DNA of 64,000 nucleotides from UBA10103 sp964437185 (GCA_964437185.1 CAYTFU010000001.1:1-64000), one strand, 5' to 3'. Positions 8,086-16,868 are shown, counted from the stretch's first letter. Numbers and translations: made by a program. Notes: generated from the sequence alone by a model not told the origin.

Positions 8086-8652
8086 TCAGTATTTGCGCAC
8101 CACCGCCGTCACCACCGCTTCAATAGAAAATGATTCTTTGGGATAGATGGGCTTGTACTTTTTGTTGGCGGGTTCGAGGTGATATTTGTCGCCCACCTTT
8201 CTCAAGTACTTCATCGTGTACTCGCCGTCGATGCTCGCGATCACGATTTGTCCTGACTTGTATACAGCCTTGCGCTCGACGATCACCATGTCGCCCGGCT
8301 GAATGCCGGCGTCGATCATCGAATCACCTTTGACCTTCAGGATATAGCTCGATTCTTTATTGGGCGTGAGGTATTCGTCGAAATCTATGACGTCGAGAAG
8401 CTCCTCCTCCGCGGGCGAAGGAAACCCCGCTTCGACCAAACCAAGGAGCCGAACGCTGCCTCCGATCGCCCCGGGCGATAATCTCCCTCGTCTGTCCTTT
8501 CGGACCACTCCGTCCTCGACAAGTTTACCGATAAATTTGAACACAGCGTTCTTGGATCTAAAACCCGTGAACGCCATGATCTCTTGGTAGCCCGGCATAC
8601 GCCGATGCTTCTCATAAAACGAGACCAGTTTGTTTTTGTAGTCCTCATACAT
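8086..8652 (-). CDS. lexA: LexA-type SOS repressor (S24 autoprotease)
   Basis: 188 residues. The N-terminal winged-helix region (YQEIMAFTGFRSKNAVFKFIGKL) is followed by a linker and the S24 peptidase domain. The self-cleavage bond is Ala75-Gly76 in LVEAGFPSP. The catalytic serine is Ser111 in KGDSMIDAGI and the lysine is Lys148 in YTMKYL, all in standard spacing. It should repress SOS genes until RecA filaments trigger cleavage. A palindromic box lies within its own promoter. Co-transcribed MazF-like and polymerase genes follow. Confidence 0.93.
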   Translation of the reverse strand: MYEDYKNKLVSFYEKHRRMPGYQEIMAFTGFRSKNAVFKFIGKLVEDGVVRKDRRGRLSPGAIGGSVRLLGLVEAGFPSPAEEELLDVIDFDEYLTPNKESSYILKVKGDSMIDAGIQPGDMVIVERKAVYKSGQIVIASIDGEYTMKYLRKVGDKYHLEPANKKYKPIYPKESFSIEAVVTAVVRKY

Positions 8653-8659
8653 TACTCAC

Positions 8660-8688
8660 AGTGTAGTGAACCATGGTTCACCTGTCAA
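8660..8688 (-). promoter_or_regulatory. lexA promoter with embedded LexA box
   Basis: On the minus strand: -35 TTGACA (8683-8688), a 17-base spacer, and -10 TACACT (8660-8665). The spacer holds the perfect palindrome TGAACCATGGTTCA (8667-8680), which fits the Gram-positive type SOS box GAACN4GTTC. Repressor bound there would block RNA polymerase directly. It begins only 8 bases upstream of the start codon. Confidence 0.88.
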
Positions 8689-8739
8689 TCAATCCCCTGT
8701 GGATATGAATACGTCGCATTATCGCGAGGAACGCCGCGC

Positions 8740-8768
8740 TGGAACATAAGGGTACGTCGTGGTATAGT
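8740..8768 (+). promoter_or_regulatory. Probable infC promoter
   Basis: -10-like TATAGT at 8763-8768 with a weak -35 (TGGAAC, 8740-8745) 17 bases upstream. Transcription would start only a few bases before the ATG at 8780. Confidence 0.45.
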
Positions 8769-8779
8769 CCCTTCAACAA

Positions 8780-9385
8780 ATGGGGTTTACTAAATACACA
8801 TCGCAGGCGGAGAAGGAGCGCGCACGCATGAACGAGGGCATTCGTGCCCCTGAAATACGCGTCATCGGCCCCGAAGGCGAGAACTTCGGCATTCTTCCGA
8901 TTCGAGAAGCGCTCGCAAAGGCCCAGGAACTGGGGTACGACCTCATCGAGATCTCCCCCAATGCCCAGCCTCCCGTGTGCAAAATCACCGATTACGGCAA
9001 ATTTAAGTACGAGCAGAAGAAGAAGGATAAAGAGGTAAAATCCAAAGCCCACGTGACAGAGACGAAGGTGACGCAGGTGAAGATCGGTACATCCGAGCGA
9101 GACATGCAGATCAAAGCCGCCAAGGCAGCCGCCTGGCTCAAAGAAGGTCACCGCGTCCGCGTCGACCTCTTCCTCTGGGGTCGCTACAAGTACATGGAAT
9201 TCGATTTCCTCAAAGAGCGTCTTGACCGCTTCCTCGCCGTCATCCCCGAAGGGTTCAAGATCGCCGAAGCCGTGCAAAAGGGCCCGAAAGGTCTCTCAGT
9301 CTCCCTCGAACGAGACCCTTCCAAAAAGGCTGCGGCTCCCAAACCAGCGAAGACGGCTCCCCCGACGTCAGAAACAGAGGCATAG
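8780..9385 (+). CDS. infC: Translation initiation factor IF-3
   Basis: 201 residues by the longest frame. The N-domain has MNEGIRAPEIRVIGPEGENF and YDLIEISPNAQPPVCKITDYGKF; the C-domain has TETKVTQVKIGTSERDMQIK and VDLFLWGRYK; a short Ala/Pro/Lys-rich tail follows. IF-3 binds the 30S subunit and proofreads start-codon selection. A good Shine-Dalgarno (AGAAGGAG) precedes a second ATG at 8828, giving the canonical IF-3 N-terminus, so the true start may be 8828. It is followed by rpmI and rplT, the conserved infC operon. Confidence 0.95.
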   Translation: MGFTKYTSQAEKERARMNEGIRAPEIRVIGPEGENFGILPIREALAKAQELGYDLIEISPNAQPPVCKITDYGKFKYEQKKKDKEVKSKAHVTETKVTQVKIGTSERDMQIKAAKAAAWLKEGHRVRVDLFLWGRYKYMEFDFLKERLDRFLAVIPEGFKIAEAVQKGPKGLSVSLERDPSKKAAAPKPAKTAPPTSETEA

Positions 9386-9457
9386 CCAAAAATTTGCGTT
9401 TTCACCGATTTCGGGCATAATGGTCCGACCGCGCGAAAGCGCGATATTTTATAGCCT

Positions 9458-9646
9458 ATGAAAAATAATAAATCGTACGGAAAGCGACTTCGAGTCACCA
9501 AAAACGGGAAGATCATTGCCCGCGCTCCGGGGCAAAATCACTTCAACGCAAAGGAGAGCGGCACCGGCCGCATGCGAAGGAAGCGATCTGTAATTTTCCA
9601 CGGAATCATGACAGCTACGGATAAAAGCCGTTTTCTCCCCCACTAA
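9458..9646 (+). CDS. rpmI: 50S ribosomal protein L35
   Basis: 62 residues, very basic: KSYGKRLRVTKNGKIIARAPGQNHF, then KESGTGRMRRKRS. This is the standard bL35 layout and length. It lies between infC and rplT as in most bacteria and is probably co-transcribed with them. Confidence 0.93.
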   Translation: MKNNKSYGKRLRVTKNGKIIARAPGQNHFNAKESGTGRMRRKRSVIFHGIMTATDKSRFLPH

Positions 9647-9654
9647 CGTATGGC

Positions 9655-9684
9655 CCCCGTATCACGCTACGCGTGTTTACGGGG
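9655..9684 (+). promoter_or_regulatory. Hairpin between rpmI and rplT
   Basis: CCCCGTA/TACGGGG outer stem with an inner CACGC/GCGTG stem. No T-run follows, so it is not a usual terminator. L20 is known to repress its own operon by binding leader RNA, which makes this a candidate binding site; that is inference. Confidence 0.5.
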
Positions 9685-9720
9685 CAAGCGAGTAAAAACT
9701 TACCAACATAACAAAAAAAT

Positions 9721-10065
9721 ATGGCACGAGTAAAAAGAGGAACGACAAAGTTGAAGCGACGCCGAAATATTTTGGCGCAGACCAAAGGCTATCGCTTTGG
9801 ACGCTCCACCAAAGAGCGCGTTGCAAAAGAAGCGATTCGCAAGGCGGGCTCTCACGCCTTCCGACATCGCCGCGCAAAAAAGCAGGAGTTTCGTAACCTC
9901 TGGACGCTCCGCATCAATGCAGCGGTACGACCTCTCGGATTCTCCTACTCGCGATTTATCGACGCCCTCAAGAAAAAGGACGTCGCGCTCGATCGAAAGG
10001 TCCTCTCAACGCTCGCAAAGGATCATCCAGAAACCTTCGCCCGTCTTGTAGAGCAGGTCAAGTAG
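9721..10065 (+). CDS. rplT: 50S ribosomal protein L20
   Basis: 114 residues with the bL20 pattern: ARVKRGTTKLKRRRNILAQTKGYRFGRS, AFRHRRAKKQEFRNLWTLRIN, and SYSRFIDALKKKDVALDRKVLSTLA. It binds 23S rRNA early in assembly and often autoregulates. It is the last gene of the infC operon and is preceded by a strong hairpin. Confidence 0.96.
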   Translation: MARVKRGTTKLKRRRNILAQTKGYRFGRSTKERVAKEAIRKAGSHAFRHRRAKKQEFRNLWTLRINAAVRPLGFSYSRFIDALKKKDVALDRKVLSTLAKDHPETFARLVEQVK

Positions 10066-10104
10066 CCCGCAAGTAGCCGTTTGAGCCTTGTGGCTCCACA
10101 GCCC

Positions 10105-10788
10105 TTATAGAATCACCTCTTGATTCTTACCCGTCGCGCTCCAACCATCGTGGTTGTTGTACACGAGCATAGTCTTCTCCTTTTCTTTCATTACGATTTC
10201 GATAAGGCGTTCTACCATCGCCTTTGGGTCTGAATCGAACACAATTTTATCATTGGGCCTGTTTGCTGCATCGATGACATGACGCAAGATTTCATCGGTC
10301 TGCCAGGAGCCTTCAAGTATCCCCATTGGGCGACGGTCTTCAAAGGCAATCGAAAATTCGTTGAGCGTGCCGATGCGACCACAGCCGATGACCATCGCGT
10401 CGGAGGATCGGACAAACAGGAGGTCGCGACCGGCGTAGCCAAAGCCCGTATAAATAATGACGTCCATAAATTCGAGTGGGAGCTTATAGGTCTCGACATG
10501 CTCGCGCTCATTTGCCGCGGGAGAGAGCCCAATCGAAAAACCGCACTCATCCTTGGCCCCCATCGCCGCATACATGGGAAATCCCGTCGTAGCGCCCGTC
10601 GTAATGATCGCGCCTTTGCGCGCGATTTCGCGGCCAATCTCTTTCGCCTTCTCAAACGCATCGAGCCCGCACGCGCCCGTCTCCGCTGCGCCTGACACTC
10701 CGATCTTTACGACGCCATATCCATCCGGCAAGCGGCAGAAATTTGCCGGCACAGCCGTGTGGTTGGGATGAAGAATCCTCTTTGCCAT
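10105..10788 (-). CDS. LOG/SLOG-family Rossmann protein
   Basis: 227 residues. VKIGVSGAAETG starts a Rossmann fold, TTGATTGFPMYAAMGAKDE follows, and the signature IGCGRIGTLNEFSIAFED corresponds to the GGxGTxxE motif of the LOG (lysine-decarboxylase-like) and SLOG superfamily. Members include cytokinin-type nucleotide phosphoribohydrolases, Moco-carrier-like proteins and nucleotide sensors. The substrate cannot be told from sequence. It is convergent with rplT and leftmost of two leftward genes. Confidence 0.75.
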   Translation of the reverse strand: MAKRILHPNHTAVPANFCRLPDGYGVVKIGVSGAAETGACGLDAFEKAKEIGREIARKGAIITTGATTGFPMYAAMGAKDECGFSIGLSPAANEREHVETYKLPLEFMDVIIYTGFGYAGRDLLFVRSSDAMVIGCGRIGTLNEFSIAFEDRRPMGILEGSWQTDEILRHVIDAANRPNDKIVFDSDPKAMVERLIEIVMKEKEKTMLVYNNHDGWSATGKNQEVIL

Positions 10789-10854
10789 TTGACTGTTCAG
10801 TATAGCACCACAACAAGGTAGCCTGTTTCATTTTTCAACACACATGAATACTTT

Positions 10855-12222
10855 TTACCAATCAATCTCGATAGACTCACCTGCCTGCGGCACAATCGCA
10901 TCAATATCAAGAAAATCGCGCACGCGCTGCGCAAAAAAGATCGACGCTTGCGGCTCCCCCATCGTGACGAAAACCCGATCAAGGGTGGAATGAGCGCGTT
11001 CGACAAAATCAAGCAACTGATCCCGATCAGCATGACCCGAGTATCCGGTAAGCGTCTTTATCTCCGCGCGAATGCGGATGTGTTCGCCATCAATTTCTAC
11101 TCGCGTATCGCCATCTTGTATTCGTCGGCCGAGCGAGCCGGGGGCTTGGTATCCAACGAAGAGCACAGTCGCGTGTTTGTCTCCCAAATAGTATTTCTCA
11201 TGCGAGCGAATGCGCCCGCCGCCTGACATTCCTGCACCGGCAATCACGATTTTGGGACTCGGTGCGGCATGTATAGCTCGCGATTCGTCGATGCTCGACG
11301 TGATTTCTAAATTCTTAAACGAAAAGGGATCGCTGTTATTTGTAAAATGCGCTTGAGCAGCCGCATTAAGCAGCTCTTTGTGAACTCGAAACACATCTGT
11401 TACCTCAGTCGCAAGCGGGGCATCGAGGTACACGGGAATCGGCTTCATAACCCCCTCCTCGATCATCGTATTCATTTCGTAGAGCAGGATTTGAGTTCGT
11501 TCAATTGAAAAAGATGGAATGAGGAGGGTTCCCTTTTGTTTTCGCACACTCTCAATGGCTTCGCGCAGCCGTTCTCGACGCTCAGCACGACCCTCGTGCA
11601 GTCGATCGCCGTAGACGCTCTCCATCACCATATAGTCTGCACCTTCGGGGCTTTCCGTGTCGTTGAGAATCGGCTCTGGAGAATTGCCGAGATCGCCCGT
11701 GAAGATGACATTCTTTCCGCTCCGAGTCATACGGATCATGGCAGATCCAAGGATGTGCCCCGCGTCGAGAAACTCGACCGCAGCATCGCCGACAGAAAAC
11801 GAATCGTGGTATTTATGTGTTCGCCATAGCGGCAACGTGTTTTCTACATCAGGTTTTTCGAAGAGCATTTCGCAACCATTGCGCTCAGTATCCTGTCCCA
11901 TCACCCGGAGCGCATCCTCAAACATGAGCGCTGAGAGATCGCGCGTAGCGGGCGTCGAGTAAATAATGCCCCTAAAGCCTTCTCGCACGAGCCTCGGTAT
12001 GCGGCCAATGTGATCGGCATGCGCATGAGTGACGATAAGCACGTCTATTGTTTTTGGATCATAGGGAAAGGGTGTGAAATTTGCGGTATCGCAGACGCTT
12101 CCGTGCGGATGTTCTCTCTGGAGAATCCCGCAATCGACGAGGATCTTCGACACTCCTGTATCCAAAAGAAAATTGGCACCCGTCACGGTGCCCACTCCCC
12201 CGCAAAACTGAATACGCGCCAT
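10855..12222 (-). CDS. Beta-CASP metallo-beta-lactamase RNA nuclease
   Basis: 455 residues. The metal-binding motif HAHADH (VTHAHADHIG, about residue 65) is followed by DAGHILGSAM and FTGDLGNSPEPI. The beta-CASP region contains SFSIERTQILLYEM and VIAGAGMSGGGRIRSHEKYYLGD, and the final conserved histidine is in YSGHADRDQLLDF. This is the CPSF73/YSH1-like group of RNA endonucleases and exonucleases found in bacteria and archaea. It probably acts in RNA processing or decay and looks complete. Confidence 0.9.
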   Translation of the reverse strand: MARIQFCGGVGTVTGANFLLDTGVSKILVDCGILQREHPHGSVCDTANFTPFPYDPKTIDVLIVTHAHADHIGRIPRLVREGFRGIIYSTPATRDLSALMFEDALRVMGQDTERNGCEMLFEKPDVENTLPLWRTHKYHDSFSVGDAAVEFLDAGHILGSAMIRMTRSGKNVIFTGDLGNSPEPILNDTESPEGADYMVMESVYGDRLHEGRAERRERLREAIESVRKQKGTLLIPSFSIERTQILLYEMNTMIEEGVMKPIPVYLDAPLATEVTDVFRVHKELLNAAAQAHFTNNSDPFSFKNLEITSSIDESRAIHAAPSPKIVIAGAGMSGGGRIRSHEKYYLGDKHATVLFVGYQAPGSLGRRIQDGDTRVEIDGEHIRIRAEIKTLTGYSGHADRDQLLDFVERAHSTLDRVFVTMGEPQASIFFAQRVRDFLDIDAIVPQAGESIEIDW

Positions 12223-12240
12223 GGAAAGATTCTAGCACCC

Positions 12241-12270
12241 AAAAACCCTACGCGTCAGCGTGCAGGGTTT
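12241..12270 (-). terminator. Terminator, leftward
   Basis: AAACCCTACGC/GCGTGCAGGGTTT-like stem with T5 following on the minus strand. It probably ends the ndk transcript. Confidence 0.7.
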
Positions 12271-12375
12271 CTCGGGGGCCTGCCCCGTAGCAACATCGGC
12301 TAAATCCGATACTTACAAAATTGAAAGTGCCCGTATAAACCACAAAACACCTCTGCCAGACAGCGGTGAGGTGTT

Positions 12376-12476
12376 GCTATGGGGCGGTGATACGGTGAGC
12401 CTGGTATTGGAGCCAGGTGGGTGCCCTCAGCATCTACACCAAGGCGCAGAGCGATTCGAGCTCCCTTTTTCGCACC
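12376..12476 (+). other. tRNA-like element, class II-like, unresolved
   Basis: The 3' end reads like a tRNA: TTCGAGC as a T-loop, 7 bases TTTTCGC, then A and an encoded CCA (12474-12476). Upstream are a D-arm-like GGC...GCC containing CGG and a hairpin CCTGG/CCAGG with an 8-base loop, then a long variable-like stretch. However, I could not pair a good 5' acceptor strand, the T-stem has a mismatch, and the anticodon loop is one base too long. It may be a degenerate tRNA, an unusual tRNA, or chance. Confidence 0.3.
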
Positions 12477-12530
12477 AGCAGGTTTTCGTATCTACCGCTA
12501 TGAAAAGTATACCACTCCGATATGCACGCG

Positions 12531-12821
12531 CTAGCCGCGTATCACAAATGTGTGCGTGCTTGCATTGTGATGCGGATGAAATGGTGTCGTGTGTACCTTG
12601 TCGCCCCGAATTTCAAACGTGGGGTGAAGCGCTTGGCCAGCGGGATGATGCTCCGTGGCGTAGGCGTGCTCCGCGCGAATGTTGTAGATGGGTTTTGCAA
12701 CGTCTGGCCGCCCACCTTTTATGTCGTAGATATGCCCCTTTGTCCGATCAATCGCCATGATGGGTCGCGCGGTGTGGAAGCCACCCGCATGACCGTAGGT
12801 GGACTGGTGCAGGTACTCCAT
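12531..12821 (-). CDS. Small His-rich repeat protein, unknown function
   Basis: 96 residues from the ATG at 12819-12821; a TTG five codons upstream overlaps ndk. The protein repeats a short beta-like unit ending in an aromatic plus EIRG-type strand: HIYDIKGG, PIYNIRAE, PTFEIRGDKV, HTFVIRG, separated by His/Pro-rich turns such as EHHPAGQALHP and PFHPHHNAS. Regular spacing suggests a small beta-repeat fold, perhaps metal-binding through histidines. It follows ndk on the same strand. I do not recognise a named family. Confidence 0.6.
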   Translation of the reverse strand: MEYLHQSTYGHAGGFHTARPIMAIDRTKGHIYDIKGGRPDVAKPIYNIRAEHAYATEHHPAGQALHPTFEIRGDKVHTTPFHPHHNASTHTFVIRG

Positions 12822-12828
12822 AGCAGAG

Positions 12829-13437
12829 CTACTCAAGGATGCCGTCGAGATTGACGTCGTACAAGATTTGTTCGTTCACCAGTCTGTATTCCGTCATTTC
12901 ACTCTCGGTGAACCAAATCGCAATCTCGCGCTGCGCCTCTTCGGCCGATTCTGAGCAGTGGATTAAATTGCGCACCGCGCGATCATCGACTGCTGAAATG
13001 TTGTACGAATCGAGAGTGAGATCACCACGAATGGTCCCCACATCAGACGTGGCGGGCTCGGTATCACCCGTAATTTTTTTGATGACGAGTGCCGCCTGAT
13101 TTCCTTCCCACACCATCATGAGGACGGGGCCGCACGTCATGAACTTCACGAGCTGGCGAATGATGTCTTTGCCATACTCAACAGGCTCTTTTGTGACGGA
13201 GAGACCGTTGGCCTTTTTATCTTCGGCGATTTTCGTACCCTTCTTCAGGAACCACGCATCGTCTTTGTTGTAGTGATCCCAAAACTTCTTTTCTTCTGCA
13301 ACTCCAAATTTCATACCGACGAGCTTGAGCCCCGTGCGCTCATACCGATGAATAATTTCGCCGACCAAGCTGCGCTGCACCCCATCGGGCTTAATAATGA
13401 CAAACGTTCGTTCCTTTTTTGGATGTTCCATATACAT
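12829..13437 (-). CDS. ndk: Nucleoside diphosphate kinase with insertion
   Basis: 202 residues against the usual 140. The core is standard: RTFVIIKPDGVQRSLVGEIIHRYE at the start and RNLIHCSESAEEAQREIAIWF with the phosphorylated active-site histidine near the end. The extra length is a loop after the FWDHYNKDDAWF segment (KKGTKIAEDKKANGLSVTKE and on), before FMTCGPVLMMVWEG. It balances NTP pools, a key role in a salvage-dependent cell. Starts at 13437 or 13431 are both possible. Confidence 0.93.
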   Translation of the reverse strand: MYMEHPKKERTFVIIKPDGVQRSLVGEIIHRYERTGLKLVGMKFGVAEEKKFWDHYNKDDAWFLKKGTKIAEDKKANGLSVTKEPVEYGKDIIRQLVKFMTCGPVLMMVWEGNQAALVIKKITGDTEPATSDVGTIRGDLTLDSYNISAVDDRAVRNLIHCSESAEEAQREIAIWFTESEMTEYRLVNEQILYDVNLDGILE

Positions 13438-13442
13438 TCCTA

Positions 13443-13883
13443 TTACTTTGTAACGAGGCCAGACCTTCGCTCAAGGACTGCGATGCGCTTTCCGTGATTT
13501 ATGAGCATCTCCGCATCTTTATCGACAGTCTTGATGACGGGCTTGAGTATTTCATCTTTTATGCGTTCGAGATCATTTTTTGTTGCAAAATCTTTCAGAT
13601 CAGACTTCATTGCGCCCCACTCCACGACACTTTTAAGAGCGCCCTCCATTTCATTCAGCCTATCAGTAAACTCGACGACAGTCTTCTCAACCAACGTCTC
13701 GAATCTTGTTATTTTACTGCCAACCCTCGACATCCCGGTGTCCAAGCGGCTCGATCGTCTCACCTGAATCTCCATCAACGATTCCACCCCCTCGACTCTT
13801 TTCCCCATATCGAGAAGCACCTCCATAATCTTTTCGTTGGTCACCCCGCGCAGTACTTTCTTCTTCGCCATGCGGGCAATCAT
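13443..13883 (-). CDS. Predicted coiled-coil protein
   Basis: 146 residues, highly charged and helical, with heptad-like runs (EVLLDMGKRVEGVESLMEI, ETLVEKTVVEFTDRLNEMEGALKSVV, NDLERIKDEILKPVIKTVD). No catalytic motif. It lies 5 bases upstream of ndk on the same strand, so probably co-transcribed. An in-frame ATG four codons in (13871) is an alternative start. Confidence 0.6.
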   Translation of the reverse strand: MIARMAKKKVLRGVTNEKIMEVLLDMGKRVEGVESLMEIQVRRSSRLDTGMSRVGSKITRFETLVEKTVVEFTDRLNEMEGALKSVVEWGAMKSDLKDFATKNDLERIKDEILKPVIKTVDKDAEMLINHGKRIAVLERRSGLVTK

Positions 13884-14033
13884 ACCACCCGCTCAAAACT
13901 GATGCCACAAACGCCTTGCAAAATAATACGGGCATCATACCCCCCCCCTCAGGGAGAGTCCAGATCAAATGCGGGGAGATGTTAATAGTGCTCGCGTAGC
14001 AGGCAAGCAATGTCTACCTGTCATACGCCTCTG

Positions 14034-16868
14034 CTACTGATACAACGACGAAGCTTCGGGCAGATTGAAATCCGACGTAGGTGCAGGTTTCTTACCGTAC
14101 GCGGCGTCGAATTTGCGGCGAGTTTCGGCCTCCACTTCTTCCCTGTCTTTTCCGTAGGTACGATACGAAAGCTCTTTCATCGCGTCGAGGTGATCGTAAC
14201 TCATCGGCGGCAAATCTTGCGTCTGAATCGTGAAAGGACGGGCGGGAACGCCGTTTACAAGAAGCGAGAGGACGGCGTTTCTATTGGGCAAATTTTCAAG
14301 ATCCTGCGCGGTAAACATGGGGGTAAACTGCTTTTCCAAAAATTCGGCGTCAGTGGTGCCGATGCGAAATGCTGCCTTCGTGCCGACGTTGCCGATCACC
14401 GCATCGCGTATATCCTCTTCGAGCTGCGCGATAAATTGGTGCGCGATCGTGAGCGAGAGCTTATATTTTCTCGCTTCAGAAAGAATGGTCGATATGGAAG
14501 GGGTCGCAAAGTTTTGAAACTCGTCGATGTAGAGGTAGAAGACGGGCAGAAGTTCGCCGCGCGTATCGACGCGGGAGAAAGCGGCCTGCAAAAACTTCGA
14601 CACAAGAATGAGGCCGAGGAGCGAGGTGTTCCTGTCGCCCAAACGACCCTTCGAGAGATTGGCGAGAAAAATCTTTTTTGAATCCATTATTTGCCGAAAA
14701 TCGAAAGCGGATTTCTCTTGGCTAACGATCGGCCGCATGATGTCGTTGGTGAGGAATACGTCGAATTTGCTCGTGATGTAGGGAGCAACGTTTTCGAGTG
14801 AGGGATCACCTTGTGCTTGCTCAGCGATTTTACGCCAGAACTGCACGATGATGGGGTTGTTGCAGTGACTGAGCTTCAGATTGCGAAACGCCGTGTCGGC
14901 AAACACCCGCGGAATCTCCACGAAAGTGCTGCCCGTATCGGGATCCTCGACCACGAGCTGCACCGCGTTGCGGTAGTACTGCTCAAACATCGGACCAAAC
15001 GCCTCGGGCACGTCGGCATAGAGCTTTCGGAATATTCCGTACACTTCATCGACGACAAAGGTTTTCATCTCGGGCTTCGAACGATCGTACTCAAGCATGT
15101 TGAGACCCATCGGGCGAGCTGTATGCGCAGGGTCGAAGTAGATAACGTCTTTCATGCGCTCTGGCGGCACGCACGCCAAGACGTCGTCGATGTCGTTGCC
15201 GTGTGGATCGATGAAAGCCACCCCTTCCCCATTTTGAATATCCTGAATAATCATGTTTTTTATGAGTCCCGTCTTTCCGGTACCCGTCTGACCGATGACA
15301 TACGCGTGCCGCAGGCGATCCGAAGCGCCGAAGCGAACCGGCGTTTCGTCGGCTCCATACTTGTTGATGCCAATGGTGATGCCGTCGGGAGCGGTTTCGA
15401 CAGGCGCCGGCGCCTGCTTCGCGAAGCTGCGTTTGAGCTCCCGCGAGGTCGTGACGCGCTCGGCAGTGAAGTGGAAGATCGAGGTCACCTCGCCGAGTGA
15501 GAGCGGCATCGCGATCGAGCTGTCGAATGAGCGGTAGGTAAAATCTCTCAAAAAATCGCTAATGCTCCAGCTTCCGACACGCTTGAATACAAAGTGATTG
15601 CCGCGCGGATCATCGTACTGCTTAAAGGGCGTTTCGAGATTCTCGATGAGCTCGTCGGCCCGCTCCTGCGTCGGAGCGGAAGCGACAAGTCGAATCGATA
15701 CGGGCGCTATGCGAGATTTAATCTTACGCGTTATCTCCTCCGTAGTGACCTGATCTGAAGTGCGACGGAATTGTTTCTCGACCTCCATCTCAAACTCTTT
15801 GGGCGTGAACACCTGCTTGGCGAGAATTCGGACCGCCTCCCCAAGATCAGACTCGGGGACCTTCACCGCCTTTTCAAAGACCTTTCCCTTCTCAAGTTCG
15901 CGAAGGATCTTTTTGTAGTGACGATTATACCGATCGCCCTCGGTCGAAACGGTAATCTGCAGTGCAGCGCCTTCACCGTGTTTTGCGAGCTTGGAAAACG
16001 CCGCGAGGAGAATGTTCATCGGATCATGCTCAAACATGTCGGGCGTCTTAAGTGGGAGCGAGGGATGATTGTAGAGCGTTGCGTACGAAGCCGCGTGCCT
16101 GCCATCGTAGTTGAAAATATTGTAATCACCACGCGCCTCTGAGAGCCGCGCGTTTGGAAAGACGGAAGATATCAATCGTTCGGCGAGCACTTTCTTGGTG
16201 CGCGGCACCGCGAGATAGAGAAACGCTTCTTCACTTCCCTCTTGCACCGCAATCTCGAGCGAAAATCCTTCATACGAATCAATGAGCGACATGAGGCCTG
16301 AGTAGAGCTGCTCGGATGAAGAGAGGAGCTGCTCGAGTTTGTGCTGTTGACTCTCTTGTTTATCTTCGCCGTGCGCCTGTGGTTGGATTTCAAAGAGAAC
16401 CATGTGGAGCGCGCGGCTCACCTTCTCCGGCACACCCATTCCCTTATCAGGCAGTCCTTCCGACACATATCGCACAAGCGCACGATGAACATCATCCTCG
16501 AGGTGGGGATTCTTGAGCCGCGCTGCGACCGAGAGTGCGTTGCGGATTCCGCGCGTCGATACAATATTGAGTATTCCATCGACCTGCTTGTCGTGAGTCT
16601 CCGGCTCAAGCTTCAACACACTGCGCAAAATATCGTGCTCGGCCATCACGACCGTCTCATGAAGAATCGTCGCCGCGGGCGTCTCGGCGTATGATGCGAC
16701 TTCGCGATGCGCGATGCGATCCGTCTCAAAACGATTGGAGGGCGCTTCGAGCTGCGCCTCTTTCTCCCGAACCCTCTCGCGTAAGTACGCTAGCTCCTCC
16801 TCGGGAGATTTAAATTTTTCAACCGCAGCGCCCGAATGGCCACGCGGCTTCTCCAACATGGGAGGCAT
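14034..16868 (-). CDS. VirB4/TraG-like conjugation-type ATPase
   Basis: 944 residues. A non-catalytic N-terminal half (about 1-470) with charged helices precedes a RecA-like ATPase. Walker A is IGQTGTGKTG, an FIDPHGNDIDDVL block follows, and Walker B is VFYLYIDEFQNF. A late ILSEARKYKLSLTIAHQF motif and VIGNVGTKAAFRIG match the TraG/VirD4 C-terminal recognition domain. Such proteins energise type IV secretion or DNA transfer. Isolated copies without full secretion clusters are common in CPR genomes. No other type IV genes are nearby. Confidence 0.85.
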   Translation of the reverse strand: MPPMLEKPRGHSGAAVEKFKSPEEELAYLRERVREKEAQLEAPSNRFETDRIAHREVASYAETPAATILHETVVMAEHDILRSVLKLEPETHDKQVDGILNIVSTRGIRNALSVAARLKNPHLEDDVHRALVRYVSEGLPDKGMGVPEKVSRALHMVLFEIQPQAHGEDKQESQQHKLEQLLSSSEQLYSGLMSLIDSYEGFSLEIAVQEGSEEAFLYLAVPRTKKVLAERLISSVFPNARLSEARGDYNIFNYDGRHAASYATLYNHPSLPLKTPDMFEHDPMNILLAAFSKLAKHGEGAALQITVSTEGDRYNRHYKKILRELEKGKVFEKAVKVPESDLGEAVRILAKQVFTPKEFEMEVEKQFRRTSDQVTTEEITRKIKSRIAPVSIRLVASAPTQERADELIENLETPFKQYDDPRGNHFVFKRVGSWSISDFLRDFTYRSFDSSIAMPLSLGEVTSIFHFTAERVTTSRELKRSFAKQAPAPVETAPDGITIGINKYGADETPVRFGASDRLRHAYVIGQTGTGKTGLIKNMIIQDIQNGEGVAFIDPHGNDIDDVLACVPPERMKDVIYFDPAHTARPMGLNMLEYDRSKPEMKTFVVDEVYGIFRKLYADVPEAFGPMFEQYYRNAVQLVVEDPDTGSTFVEIPRVFADTAFRNLKLSHCNNPIIVQFWRKIAEQAQGDPSLENVAPYITSKFDVFLTNDIMRPIVSQEKSAFDFRQIMDSKKIFLANLSKGRLGDRNTSLLGLILVSKFLQAAFSRVDTRGELLPVFYLYIDEFQNFATPSISTILSEARKYKLSLTIAHQFIAQLEEDIRDAVIGNVGTKAAFRIGTTDAEFLEKQFTPMFTAQDLENLPNRNAVLSLLVNGVPARPFTIQTQDLPPMSYDHLDAMKELSYRTYGKDREEVEAETRRKFDAAYGKKPAPTSDFNLPEASSLYQ

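Noticed and set aside
12376..12476. SRP RNA
   Set aside because: The conserved GGAAGGAAGCAGCC-type SRP loop is absent.
12260..12760. Plus-strand open frame of 166 codons
   Set aside because: It crosses a terminator and the tRNA-like element and is antisense to the His-rich repeat gene.
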